A DNA stretch of 64,000 bases from Siphonodentalium dalli (taxonomy: Eukaryota; Mollusca; Scaphopoda; Gadilida; Siphonodentaliidae), in NCBI GenBank assembly GCA_032622095.1, contig CP136063.1:39344106-39408105 (forward strand), in the 5' to 3' direction. This document shows, piece by piece, positions 55,021 through 64,000 of this stretch (positions are counted from its first letter, which is position 1; the number at the start of each line of letters is the position of its first letter). Below the pieces are notes generated by a model that was given only the letters and a program-made list of their open reading frames with translations, was not told the origin of the DNA and ran no database searches. A program made the position numbers and the translations under genes.

Positions 55021-56491
55021 ACATAAAAACATGGCGTCGAACACAAACAAAGCGAAGCGTTCACTTGGTTTTTTAATGAACCAGATGAATTAGCGTGCGA
55101 ATGCACAAATACGTGCAACAGAAAGGGTGATCCGATGAGGAGAGGCATGTGCCCGTGCTTATCAAGCCAAAATTTTTGTAACCCAAAGTGTACTTGTGGG
55201 TCCAAAAAAATGGAATGCCAGAACCGTCCTGAGAGGACGACCTTTGCGTTGACTGACTGTCGCTGAGCCTGTGTCCACGGACTACCCATTGGACTACGAT
55301 AGCGACGATGACCCACACGAGGTGAGATAATATTTTTCCGTAGTAAATAAATTATTGGTTATTGTTTTATCTTGACTATATCTGGTTTTATACTGTATGA
55401 TCTTTAGTGGGATCAATGGTTGGTAGGTGTGTTTCTCTTTCCATGATAGAGTATTTTAGTTTGCAAGCACATGGACAGCTAGCATACTATAAAAATTCAT
55501 GACTTCCTAAACCACAAGCGAGCATGTTAACTATTTATTGCGAGCTCAAAATAAAAATTAAGCTCACAATTTGCTGATCCAACTTTTAATCTCAGGATTG
55601 CGAGCTTAATCAGAATTTAAGTTTGCAGTTGCGAGCTCAAATTGAAATTAAGCTCACAATCGCGAGCTTCAAACATTATTAAGCTCGCGATTGCGAGCTC
55701 CAAATATCATTAAGCTCGCGATTGCGAGCTCCAAATATCATTAAGCTCGCAACTGTGATCTCTAAACATAATTAAGCTCGCAATTGCGAGCTAAATACAT
55801 AATTAAGTTCGCTACTGCGAGCTTAAATCACAGTTAAGCGCGCAAGTGTTAGCTTAAATGAAGACCAAGAATCGTCTGCGAGCTCGCAGGGAGATCGCAT
55901 GTTGCCTCGCGAGCTCGTTCGAACTTATTAAGTGAACTTATTAACTGTAGGATAGAACAAATATTATATAATAAATTGGTATAATTGTCAAATTATTTGG
56001 GGCTATCCATATCCCATGTGGGTTCCTTGATTCAATCACAATATTTTAGTGTACTATAAGCATCTAAATTATAATCTGGGGGTGTTTTAACTTGGAATAT
56101 ATCATTAATGCTCCAAATTGTACATTGATGTCATGTTCTGTTTTGTTACAGAAGTGTGAGGACCGACGGTTATCTGTAGCAGCCAAGTCCAGCTGGGACG
56201 AGTCGAAAAAAAAGTGTTGGCCGCCTCAGGATGGAATTCATGTCCTCGGAAGAGGATTGTTTGGACTCAGAAGTTATGCGAGTAAAGCCAATAGCGTGGC
56301 ACTCGGCGGAGTGCTGCGAGGCGTTTAAAGCGTTAGACTCCCGCACCGAAAGAAAGTAGACGCCGCAGTCAAAACGCCAGCGGCGACGGAGGATTGTGTC
56401 TGGATGTGTGACATCCTCTAGGCAAATGCCGAAAGATATAAAGGCTTCGGAGGAGTGGGCAGTAGACCCCGAAGTAGACCCTGCTATGTAG
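55021..56491 (+). pseudogene. CXC-domain (tesmin/TSO1-like) protein fragment, broken
   Basis: Exon A (about 55035-55320) encodes a Cys-rich segment: CECTNTCNRKGDPMRRGMCP then C..........FCNPKCTCGSKKMEC, the spacing of CXC domains. A one-base shift near 55264 (CGCTGAGCC) is needed to continue into STDYPLDYDSDDDPHE, which ends at donor GAG|GTGAGATA (55320). Exon B starts after GTTACAG (56150). Its open frame from 56231 reads MEFMSSEEDCLDSEVM and KPIAWHSAECCEAFKALDS, with a stop at 56357-56359. The frame then continues to SEEWAVDPEVDPAM* (56491). I recall similar CXC plus MSSEE...W...F...LD tails in cnidarian and mollusc proteins of unknown function. Confidence 0.5.
55530..55880. repeat. Palindromic ~36 bp minisatellite (GCGAGCTC / AAGCTCGC)
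   Basis: About nine diverged copies of AAGCTCGCGATTGCGAGCTC plus AAATATCATT. Each unit contains the inverted pair AAGCTCGC-GATT-GCGAGCTT, so the array can form serial hairpins. It sits in the intron between the two CXC-gene exons. Confidence 0.8.
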
Positions 56492-57660
56492 CTTGCGAAT
56501 GGTATTCATATTTATACCATGATCTCTATAAGTGTGTATCTAACACTAGCGAGTTAATTGTTTGCTTTACTCCACTAGTGGTTTATGAAAATTAAACCTA
56601 TACTAGAAGATGATTTTGTCATGAATTTACAGTAAAAGCTGGATCCCGGTATAAATAAAATATACCTACAGTGTTTCCGATTACAAAATTGAAACCCACT
56701 CATGGATTTAATTTCATAATCGGAAATACTGTAGGTATATTCTATATTTACACATATTGATAAGGCAATATCCTATCATTAATCAAAGCTAATTGTTTGA
56801 TAATTCACATGTGACGACGGTTGTAGGTTTCCATGGCAATGGTTCCGATCTTTTTCAAGGATTCTCAGGGATTCTGACAATTTTGTTGATTCTTATATAT
56901 TTACACCTCATGTAACTTCCTATTTTGCTATTTTGCCATGCAAAAATGTAATTCATACTGTATTTCTTAGCGTCAATTGCATTAGCGCTCTGTTTAAGCC
57001 AAGTTCTCGTAACCAATTTACTATATATTTCAGGTTTTGATCTGTTCTTATTTGACCCAGAAAATGTTTTGGAATGTTTCCCAAGAATTTTTTTCTTCTA
57101 ATTTGTTATTATTTGTATGAATTCAATTCACTAGACACCTTTAATCAAATATATACCTTTTCATATTAAACACGCCATTATCGCCTGTTTATAACATTGT
57201 CAAATGAATAAATGATCAAACTTTATTTCAAAGACTTGACCCTTGACTGAACAGTATACTACATTCTGTAATGGCACAATACCTCCCAGAGAGAAAAATC
57301 AAACAATGTTGCCTGAATGGGCTTGTATTGAATGACAGCTGGGGGGTTTTAGAAGACAGAACTTAATGGCAATATCAAGGATTCTAATCACGCTCATCAA
57401 GAGAATGTTTTAGAAGAAAACCTACATGAAATGTTTTCATCAAATATAAATACTATATTAAAACTCTCGTATATTAAAATATTGCCAGTAGCTGAGTATG
57501 TTACCCTCGCCCAGGAATATTTTGAGAGGTTTATTGGGAACTGTTTGCATGAAAGTTGAACATTCAACTGGTGGCTGGAGAATACATCGGAGCTCGGTAA
57601 ATAAAATTATTCAGTGTTTGAGGTGAAACCAAGATCCAGATGTATGTGTCGTCCACAGGC
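56492..57660. other. Spacer with a stem-loop
   Basis: An inverted repeat at 56658-56742 pairs AATATACCTACAGT.TTTCCG with its complement (arms ~25 bp, loop ~35 bp). No gene seen otherwise. Confidence 0.5.
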
Positions 57661-57663
57661 AGA

Positions 57664-57875
57664 TTAAGGGAGATAACCCAGCCTGGTTGTTACTAGCAGA
57701 CACTCTATACATCTGAATCTCTTATGAGGGAGGTAACTCAGTCCGGTTGTTACTAGCAGGCGCTCTATACACCTGAATCTGTGAGGGGAGGCAACCCAGT
57801 CTGGTTGTTACTAGCAGACACTCTATACATCTGAATCTCTGTGAGGGGAAGTAACCCAGCCTGTTTTTACGTTTG
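57664..57875. repeat. ~60 bp tandem repeat, 3.5 copies
   Basis: The unit contains GGTTGTTACTAGCAGACACT, CTATACATCTGAATCT and GTGAGGGGAGGTAACCCAG. Moderately diverged copies at 60 and 58 bp spacing. Not coding. Confidence 0.85.
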
Positions 57876-58506
57876 CACTCTATAGTCTCTATCTGTAAAT
57901 GAGTTATCTTTCGTGTTAGTATTCTGGTTAGTATTAGAAAATATGAAAGAATTATCCAAAATTCAAGAAAGCAATGATATATCAGCTTATAGGACTGATG
58001 ATTTAAGAAATTATTTGAAGTACATTGGCGTCTCTATATTCGGCAAAAGACTGAATTGATTAAACGCAAGATTGGCATCATTCTCCCAGATCTTTTGTTT
58101 ACACTCAACACGTGTGTTTATTTTCATTGAAGTTATTGCATTAATACTACGATTCCAAACTGATTCTAACATGGGAAAGTTATATTGTTGCGTGACTGAC
58201 TGCCATAATTATTCTGGTAAAGTTGATGACGATCGCTTTGTGAAATTACAGATTTCCCGAGAATAAAGCGCGACAACGTGTGTGGAAATTCCGAGAATTT
58301 GTTCCTAACATTACGAAGGTGGGGTCAAAACCAACGAACACGATCTGCCGTCGGTATTTCCTCACAAAACATTTGCAACTTGGAAATATGGTTCCAGTAG
58401 CGACAATCTATCAGAACCCATGGAAATCAATGGAGATTTAGAAGTTGAAGATGATGACTCTGTACATAATTTGGTATTTATCGCAGCTGAAACACAAAGT
58501 GAACTT

Positions 58507-61500
58507 TTTTTTGTTTTAATATTTTTTTATTCAGATCATTTTTTAAATTTCATCATGTGACATTAGTCTTATTCAGTATTGTATAACATTTTCAAATATT
58601 TTAAGGTATATATGAACATACATGTATATATGATTGCATGTAATTTGTAGATATAAAGTAACAAAATATAAAAAAGTAAATTTTTTTTTTTTTTGTGGAT
58701 AATCAGTGTATTTGTGAAACGTGGATACTTATGATCGCTTATTTCTGAACTGTCGTGGGGGGAAGTTATTTAATCCATATTATGAGCATGTTTGAGTAAT
58801 AGCTTCACTGAGAAGTGGATATTGCCTTGTTTTCAATTGCTAAGAATTGCTTCCAGAGCTTCCCATCTTTCCCCACATTTTTTACTTCTATCATTCAAGG
58901 AATATGTGTTTAGAGTTTCAATTCTTTTATAATATTTAAAAAATTCAAGAAGTCCATTTATAGTTGGGTTGGTAGCCCTCATCTTACATGAGTATATAAA
59001 TTTTCTATACAGCATTGTACAGATATCAAGGGTATCATTGGGATGTATATCTCCATGCATACCTAGGACAGTATACTCTGGTTTTAATTCGAATGTAATA
59101 TCACACTTTTCTTTTAACTTATGTTGGAGTTGAAGTAGAACTGATTTTGAAATGGGGCAATCCCAAAAGAGATGTATAACTGTTTCTTTCGTGTTCCCAC
59201 AAAAAGAGCATAATTCTGTTTCTGACAGTTTACACTTGAATAATTTTGAATTTGTATAAAGTATGTCTTGATTAATTTTGTATTGAAAACTTATCAGGCC
59301 AGTATCATCTGTGATATGATATGGGTTCCTATATATTTGTTTCCAATCCAAATCACATAAAGCTATTCCAAGTCTATTAGACCATTTTTTTTGTATGTGG
59401 GAAGGTGTTTCAGCATATTGTCTAAGAATAATTGGGTAAAAAATCTTACATGGTGTTAAGGCATTCCCGAGAATTTCTATTTTTTCTTTTTTAATTGATT
59501 CAAGTTTCTCACTATTTCTCAAACATGCTCTCCATTGGGATGGTATCGCATTCAACAGTCCTTGATAGTGTGTGAAAGGAATTTGTAAATTATAAGTGCT
59601 ACAGAATGATGGATAATCTAAGAGTCCACCATCGTCTTTCATCAAGTCATTTATAAAAAATACACCTTGCTTTATCCATTTAGTGTTTAAGAGCATATGA
59701 TTGTCTATTTTTATATATTTATTCCAATAAATGGATTGGGATTGGATGTCTTGTGGGGCTGTGCTGATATCTTGATCTACCAAACTCCAAGCCTGTATAA
59801 CGCTTTTCCAAAATGGATTAACTTTATTTGCCATAATAGTCAGTGCTTCATTTTGAAAGAACCAAACTTTTGGACCACCAAAGGGCTCCAAGTCATCTAA
59901 AATTATATTTTTCCAGCTGGCATTATTGGAAGTGTCTAGCAATTTTTGTATCCAGGTCATTTTTAATGCATTTGCAAACGAGTCAATATGTGGAAACTTC
60001 AAGCCTCCGTTTTCAATTTCATTTATTATAACATTACGTTTAATTTTATCTTTTTTTCCAGACCATAAAAAGCGATAAAAGATTTGTTGGATTTTTAGAG
60101 ATGTGTCTTTTGAAGGGGGAGGTAGTACTGATAGACAGTGAATTAACATTGGAAGTGCAAGAGTCTTTATTACTGTTGTTTTTCCAGTAAGACTTAGTTG
60201 TCTGAAGGACCAGTCATTCAGTAGATTTTCTAGCTTTTTTATTTTTGTCTTGTAATTATTTTCAATGTAGTCGTCATTGAAGAGGTTGAATTCAATACCA
60301 AGTATAGTGACCGAATTTGAGTGATTCCATAGTATATTTTCTTCTGTTGGAATTTCTTCACCACAGCCCCGTTTCGATCCAATCCATAAGACTTGAGTTT
60401 TTTGGAAGTTTGCTTTTAGTCCTGTTATCTTTGCGAAATTTCGGACTGTATTAAGGGCTTCGTTTAATGAGTGTGAGTCATTCCTGAGGAAGAGGTTCAT
60501 GTCATCTGCATATTGTGAGACCATGTATTCAGTTTTGTTAATTTTTATCCCGTTTATATCTATATTATTTTTTAAAGATGCGCTAAGAGTTTCTACCGCT
60601 AAAATAAACAGGTAAGGAGAAAGTGGGTCACCTTGTCTTACCCCTCTATGTATATCTATCTTGTTAGATAGGTTTCCGTTATTGACAATATAGCTGAAAA
60701 TATCTGAATAAAAGGTTTTTACCCAACCGATGATATCTGGTCCAAATTTGTAAAATTTTAAACAATTTTCTAAATAACTCCATTCTAAGGAGTCAAAAGC
60801 TTTTTCAAAATCAAGTAGTACTAGTAATCCAGGTATATCTCTTTGCTCGCACTTTTCTAATAAATCAAATGTAAGCCTTGTTGATTCCCCAATGTAACGC
60901 CCTGCTAGAAATCCAAGTTGTGAATCTGAAATAAGTTTTGGGAGGACTTTCTTTACCCGATTAGCAATAACTGTTGATCCAATTTTAACATCAACATTGA
61001 GAAGCGAAATAGGCCTCCAATTTTTAATGTATTCTTTAGGTTTATTGGGTTTTGGCAGACATGTTATAATTCCACATCTTTGCGTGACTGATAATTTTTG
61101 TGTACGAAAACCATAGTTCAATGAGTTAACAACAAATTGCCCCAGATCTTTCCAGAAAAATTTGTAGAATTCTGCTGTATATCCATCTGATCCTGGGGAT
61201 TTTTCATTTTTTATCTTTTTTAATGATGCTGTGCATTCGTATTCAGTTAGTTGTCCCTCCAAGGATTCAGTTTCTTGCGTATCCAAGAAATTCAGAAAAG
61301 GGTTTTCAACATCAAGAAAATTATTTTCTTCATCTCCAGCTGTTGGTTCAATCTTTGATTCATATAGATTTTTGTAAAAATTGTGTTGTTCTTCAATTAT
61401 GTCAGAAAGTTCGGTTATTTCAGATCCATCACTTTTAATTAGTTTGGCAATAGTTTTTTCAGTGTAGCTTCTTTTTTCTAAATTGCAAAAGTATTTGGTT

Positions 61501-61879
61501 GATTTTTCCCCTTCTACTTTCCATTTTGCTTTTGTTCTCAGAATTATTCCCTGTATTTTCTTGTCTCTTAATTCGATTAGCTCTGATTTTAATTTATCTA
61601 TTTTTGCAGCGACCGATTCATCACCATTGTCGAGTATTTCCGAAAGCCTTGAAATTTCTGTCTCAAGTTTATTTTCAGATTCATTTCTTCCCTTTTTCAA
61701 ATTTGAAGAGTATGCAATAGTTGGGCCACGAATCATAATTTTTAGGGTTTCCCAAAATAGTTGATCATTGATTTTAAAAAGATTTTCCTCCCCAATGCGT
61801 ATATTTTCAGTGTTATTATTCACATATTGGTCTACTACCTCAGCAATTATAGTTTTAACTAATTCTATATACTTTTTGT
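58507..61879 (-). mobile_element. 5'-truncated LINE (L1/Tx1 type) insertion
   Basis: Flanked by the 12 bp duplication CAAAGTGAACTT (58495-58506 and 61880-61891). On the minus strand the 3' end is A-rich (AATAAAAAAATATTAAAACA, then A8). The ORF has no stop over about 1,015 codons, which suggests a young insertion. The endonuclease domain is missing because of 5' truncation. Confidence 0.9.
58833..61879 (-). CDS. LINE ORF2 C-terminal part: reverse transcriptase
   Basis: The reading frame enters at the truncation point (FDKKYIELVKTIIAEVV). RT motifs follow in order: EKSPGSDGYTAEFYKFFWKD, WRPISLLNVDVKIGSTVIAN, LLVLLDFEKAFDSLEW (first Asp), GVRQGDPLSPYLFILAVE, and SQYADDMNLFLRND (catalytic YADD). 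A C-terminal zinc-binding segment reads CSFCGNTKETVIHLFWDC (zf-RVT type). The frame ends GERWEALEAILSN with a stop at 58833. The ATG at 61943 lies in the host sequence and is not the element's start. L1/Tx1 placement rests on motif order and the post-RT zinc segment. Confidence 0.85.
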
Positions 61880-62727
61880 CAAAGTGAACTTGATACCTCC
61901 ATAATGATGCATGATTATTGTGGGCCCATCGAAACCTCAACAATTCCTAGTTATCGACATCAGGAAGTGCAAACATTACCTTATGTCTGTGATATGGTGA
62001 CAGTTTCATGCCAGACATCAGAATCAAGTTTTGATAGAGCATGTTCAGTGGACATTGGTCATCAAACTGATCTTCCACAATTGACAACTGAAGATATGGC
62101 AGATGAGGACATGATGTTCTATACAGGACTGCCTGACAAACTCACATTCAATTTATTGTTTGATGAAGAAACAGGCTGTGAAACGAAAGAGGGGGAAAAA
62201 GGGACGACCAACCAAACTACGACAAGTGGATGAGTTTTTTATGACATTAATGCGTTTACGCCTTGGTTTGTTAACCACCGTCATAGCAAGACGATTCATG
62301 ATCGCACAATCGACAGCGTGTGTTATTTTTAACAAATGGGTGGACATCTTGCACGACAAGTTGCATTTTCTCATTGATTGGTCATCACAGGGGGCAGTTA
62401 GGGCCAATATGTCATTATCCTTCAAGTCACGATTTCCAAATACGCGAGTGATTCTAGACTGTACTGAAGGTATATACAGAGACGCCAAAATCACTTGTGA
62501 AGAAAACTTTAATGTATTCTGACTATAAAAGTCATATGACATGGAAGGTGCTTGTGGGACTCAGCCCAGCCGGTGTTATAACTTTTGTGTCCGATCTGTG
62601 GGGTGGAAATATAAGTGACAAGCAAATAACTGAGATGTCTGGCATAATAGACCTGTGTGAACCAGGGGATGCTATAATGGTGGACAAGGGGTTTCAGAGC
62701 AATGACTTGTTAATTTGTCGTGGATAA

Positions 62728-62887
62728 TTAGCTGTCTGTAATTGTGAATGGTGTGATTTCTTTGTTTTTACAAAGTATGGCTATAAATTGTTAAGAATCA
62801 ATTATTGGGTAAAATTTAATTTGAGCTATATACATTTTTTCCAACATGTTATAGCATCGAGCTTATTCAATGTGAATTGTTCTAACA
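62728..62887. other. Short spacer
   Basis: No feature seen between the transposase stop and the PHD-finger ORF. Confidence 0.4.
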
Positions 62888-63241
62888 TGGAAGTTGCTAT
62901 AGGGTCCGAGACTGAGCCAAGTGAATTTGACTGTGATGTGGAAGCAGTGTTGCCCAAGACAGTGTTTGAAAATAGAGGAAAAGAGAGGAAAATCTCAAGG
63001 TAAAAAGCAGCACAAAAGATCAAAGTCCAGAACTGATGCAGCCTTTCTGTATTTCTGTGGAGTTTGTCATACAGAGTGTGTGAATGAGAGTAGTGCATCC
63101 TTCATGGAGTCAGACTTTAGTGTAGGTTATGACAAATGCTTCATATGGTATCATTGGAGATGTGTACATTTTCCAAATTCTCAAAGTGGTGATTGGTTGT
63201 GTGAGAAATGTACCACCATTAATGACAGCAGTCATGACTAA
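62888..63241 (+). pseudogene. PHD-finger protein fragment
   Basis: ATG at 62888 opens MEVAIGSETEPSEFDCDVEA in one frame, which stops at 63001-63003. A frame overlapping from 62921 carries KRGKSQGKKQHKRSKSRTDA and a PHD-like finger: CGVCHTEC...SVGYDKCFIWYHWRC...DWLCEKC, ending SSHD at 63241. The position expected to be Cys in VGxDKC is Tyr, so a zinc ligand appears lost. The frame change near 62970 suggests a pseudogene. It lies next to a THAP-DDE relic; whether they were one element is unknown. Confidence 0.55.
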
Positions 63242-63480
63242 CTCATTCAGCGTTTCTAAAAAAATGTCCACCGTCTACGCCAGCCTGGACGTCATGCCGG
63301 AAGCACGCAGGCTTTCTAGAATCACATGGGGCACTCAGCAGAAATTAACCAGCATGTATACCAGACACCCATGGCTGTGTCAGAAATCAGCCTATTCTTC
63401 GGTGCCCAATACTAGACCACGAGGGCTAGGAAAGATCGTTTGTGGTGGCCTGCAGAGATCCCCATGCAGCAAGATGTGGA
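63242..63480 (+). other. Possible integrase-like relic, weak
   Basis: One short frame near 63413-63495 reads TRARKDRLWWPAEIPMQQDV, resembling the ARxxLWWPGM...I segment of retroelement integrase zinc domains. Too short to establish. Confidence 0.2.
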
Positions 63481-63489
63481 GAAAGTCAA

Positions 63490-64000
63490 AGAGTAAATCT
63501 CTAGTAAGATGTAGTATATCTCTAGTAAGATGTAGTATATCTCTAGTAAGATGTAGTATATCTCTAGTAAGATGTAGTATATCTCTAGTAAGATGTAGTA
63601 TATCTCTAGTAAGATGTAGTATATCTCTAGTAAGATGTAGTATATCTCTAGTAAGATGTAGTATATCTCTAGTAAGATGTAGTATATCTCTAGTAAGATG
63701 TAGTATATCTCTAGTAAGATGTAGTATATCTCTAGTAAGATGTAGTATATCTCTAGTAAGATGTAGTATATCTCTAGTAAGATGTAGTATATCTCTAGTA
63801 AGATGTAGTATATCTCTAGTAAGATGTAGTATATCTCTAGTAAGATGTAGTATATCTCTAGTAAGATGTAGTATATCTCTAGTAAGATGTAGTATATCTC
63901 TAGTAAGATGTAGTATATCTCTAGTAAGATGTAGTATATCTCTAGTAAGATGTAGTATATCTCTAGTAAGATGTAGTATATCTCTAGTAAGATGTAGTAT
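63490..64000. repeat. 21 bp tandem array running off the window end
   Basis: Unit GTAGTATATCTCTAGTAAGA plus T, about 24 near-perfect copies, still continuing at 64000. Confidence 0.95.

Larger units (their letters stand above)
58171..62727 (+). pseudogene. THAP-DDE_4 transposase pseudogene, split by a LINE
   Basis: The THAP-like start MGKLYCCVTDCHNYSG has two Cys ligands. A shift at 58262 is needed to reach RQRVWKFREFVPNI and ICRRYF, where the expected C-x2-H reads C-x2-Y. A LINE interrupts the coding sequence after ETQSEL (58506), which resumes at 61880 as QSELDTSIMMHDYCG. Next come EDMADEDMMFYTGLPDKLTF, then after a shift near 62165 KRKRGKKGRPTKL and DEFFMTLMRLRLGLL, then FPNTRVILDCTE with the first catalytic Asp. 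After a further shift near 62470 come SDYKSHMTWKVLVGLSPAG and GDAIMVDKGF with the second Asp. A stop at 62725-62727 removes the region that should hold the catalytic Glu. Family: THAP plus DDE_Tnp_4 (PIF/Harbinger-ISL2EU related). Confidence 0.75.

Noticed and set aside
63411-63495. Gypsy-type integrase fragment (TRARKDRLWWPAEIP)
   Set aside because: Only about 20 residues match a common motif; too little to call.

Overview
This 64 kb window is eukaryotic and AT-rich. Introns follow the GT-AG rule. It holds one multi-exon gene of modest size and many nested transposable elements and minisatellites. The mix (Penelope-like element, CACTA-like tnp2 transposases of the type found in fish and marine invertebrates, a THAP-DDE transposase, piggyBac-like and hAT-like MITEs, a long L1/Tx1-type LINE, PHD and CXC fragments) suggests a marine invertebrate, probably a lophotrochozoan such as a mollusc. 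That placement is inference; no rRNA or other marker gene is present. I see no bacterial operon, CRISPR array or convincing tRNA/rRNA.

Layout. 1-4.8 kb: short tandem repeat, a two-frame ORF of unknown function (525-1159), and a 1.84 kb repeat element (2106-3947) built of ~160 bp monomers in a trimeric higher-order pattern and bounded by 12 bp inverted repeats. 4.9-20.6 kb: a gene I assemble from eight exons (6182-20555, 337 codons after removing one insertion, all junctions in phase). Its introns hold a 6,013 bp TA-flanked inverted-repeat element (9984-15996) and a hAT-like element with a piggyBac-like MITE inside it. A 250 bp palindromic MITE with an 8 bp target duplication sits in the middle of its seventh exon. 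21-23.5 kb: 3' part of a Penelope-like element and spacer. 23.8-25.5 kb: broken zinc-finger/tnp2-like transposase.

25.5-44 kb: a head-to-tail series of decayed copies of a second CACTA-like element. A 73 bp piece of its transposase reading frame has expanded into two minisatellite arrays (25.55-28.33 and 30.35-32.03 kb), while unexpanded single copies remain at 34.1 and 43.7 kb. This stretch also contains a 2.6 kb element with 648 bp direct terminal repeats, a second piggyBac-like MITE, a 114 bp acidic coding repeat (38.9-40.1 kb) and a larger Penelope-like fragment (40.2-42.3 kb).

44.08-50.55 kb: the most notable object, an apparently intact 6,468 bp DNA transposon. It has 33 bp terminal inverted repeats (31/33 matching), a TTA target duplication, and a two-exon, 1,097-residue DDE-type transposase with no stop or frameshift. 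It split one copy of the second CACTA-like element, whose coding remainder continues at 50.6-53.65 kb. The empty target sequence survives in paralogous copies in this same window.

53.7-64 kb: spacer, a broken CXC-domain gene, a palindromic GCGAGCTC minisatellite, a THAP-DDE transposase pseudogene split by a 3.37 kb LINE with a 12 bp target duplication, a PHD-finger ORF, and a 21 bp tandem array running off the window end.
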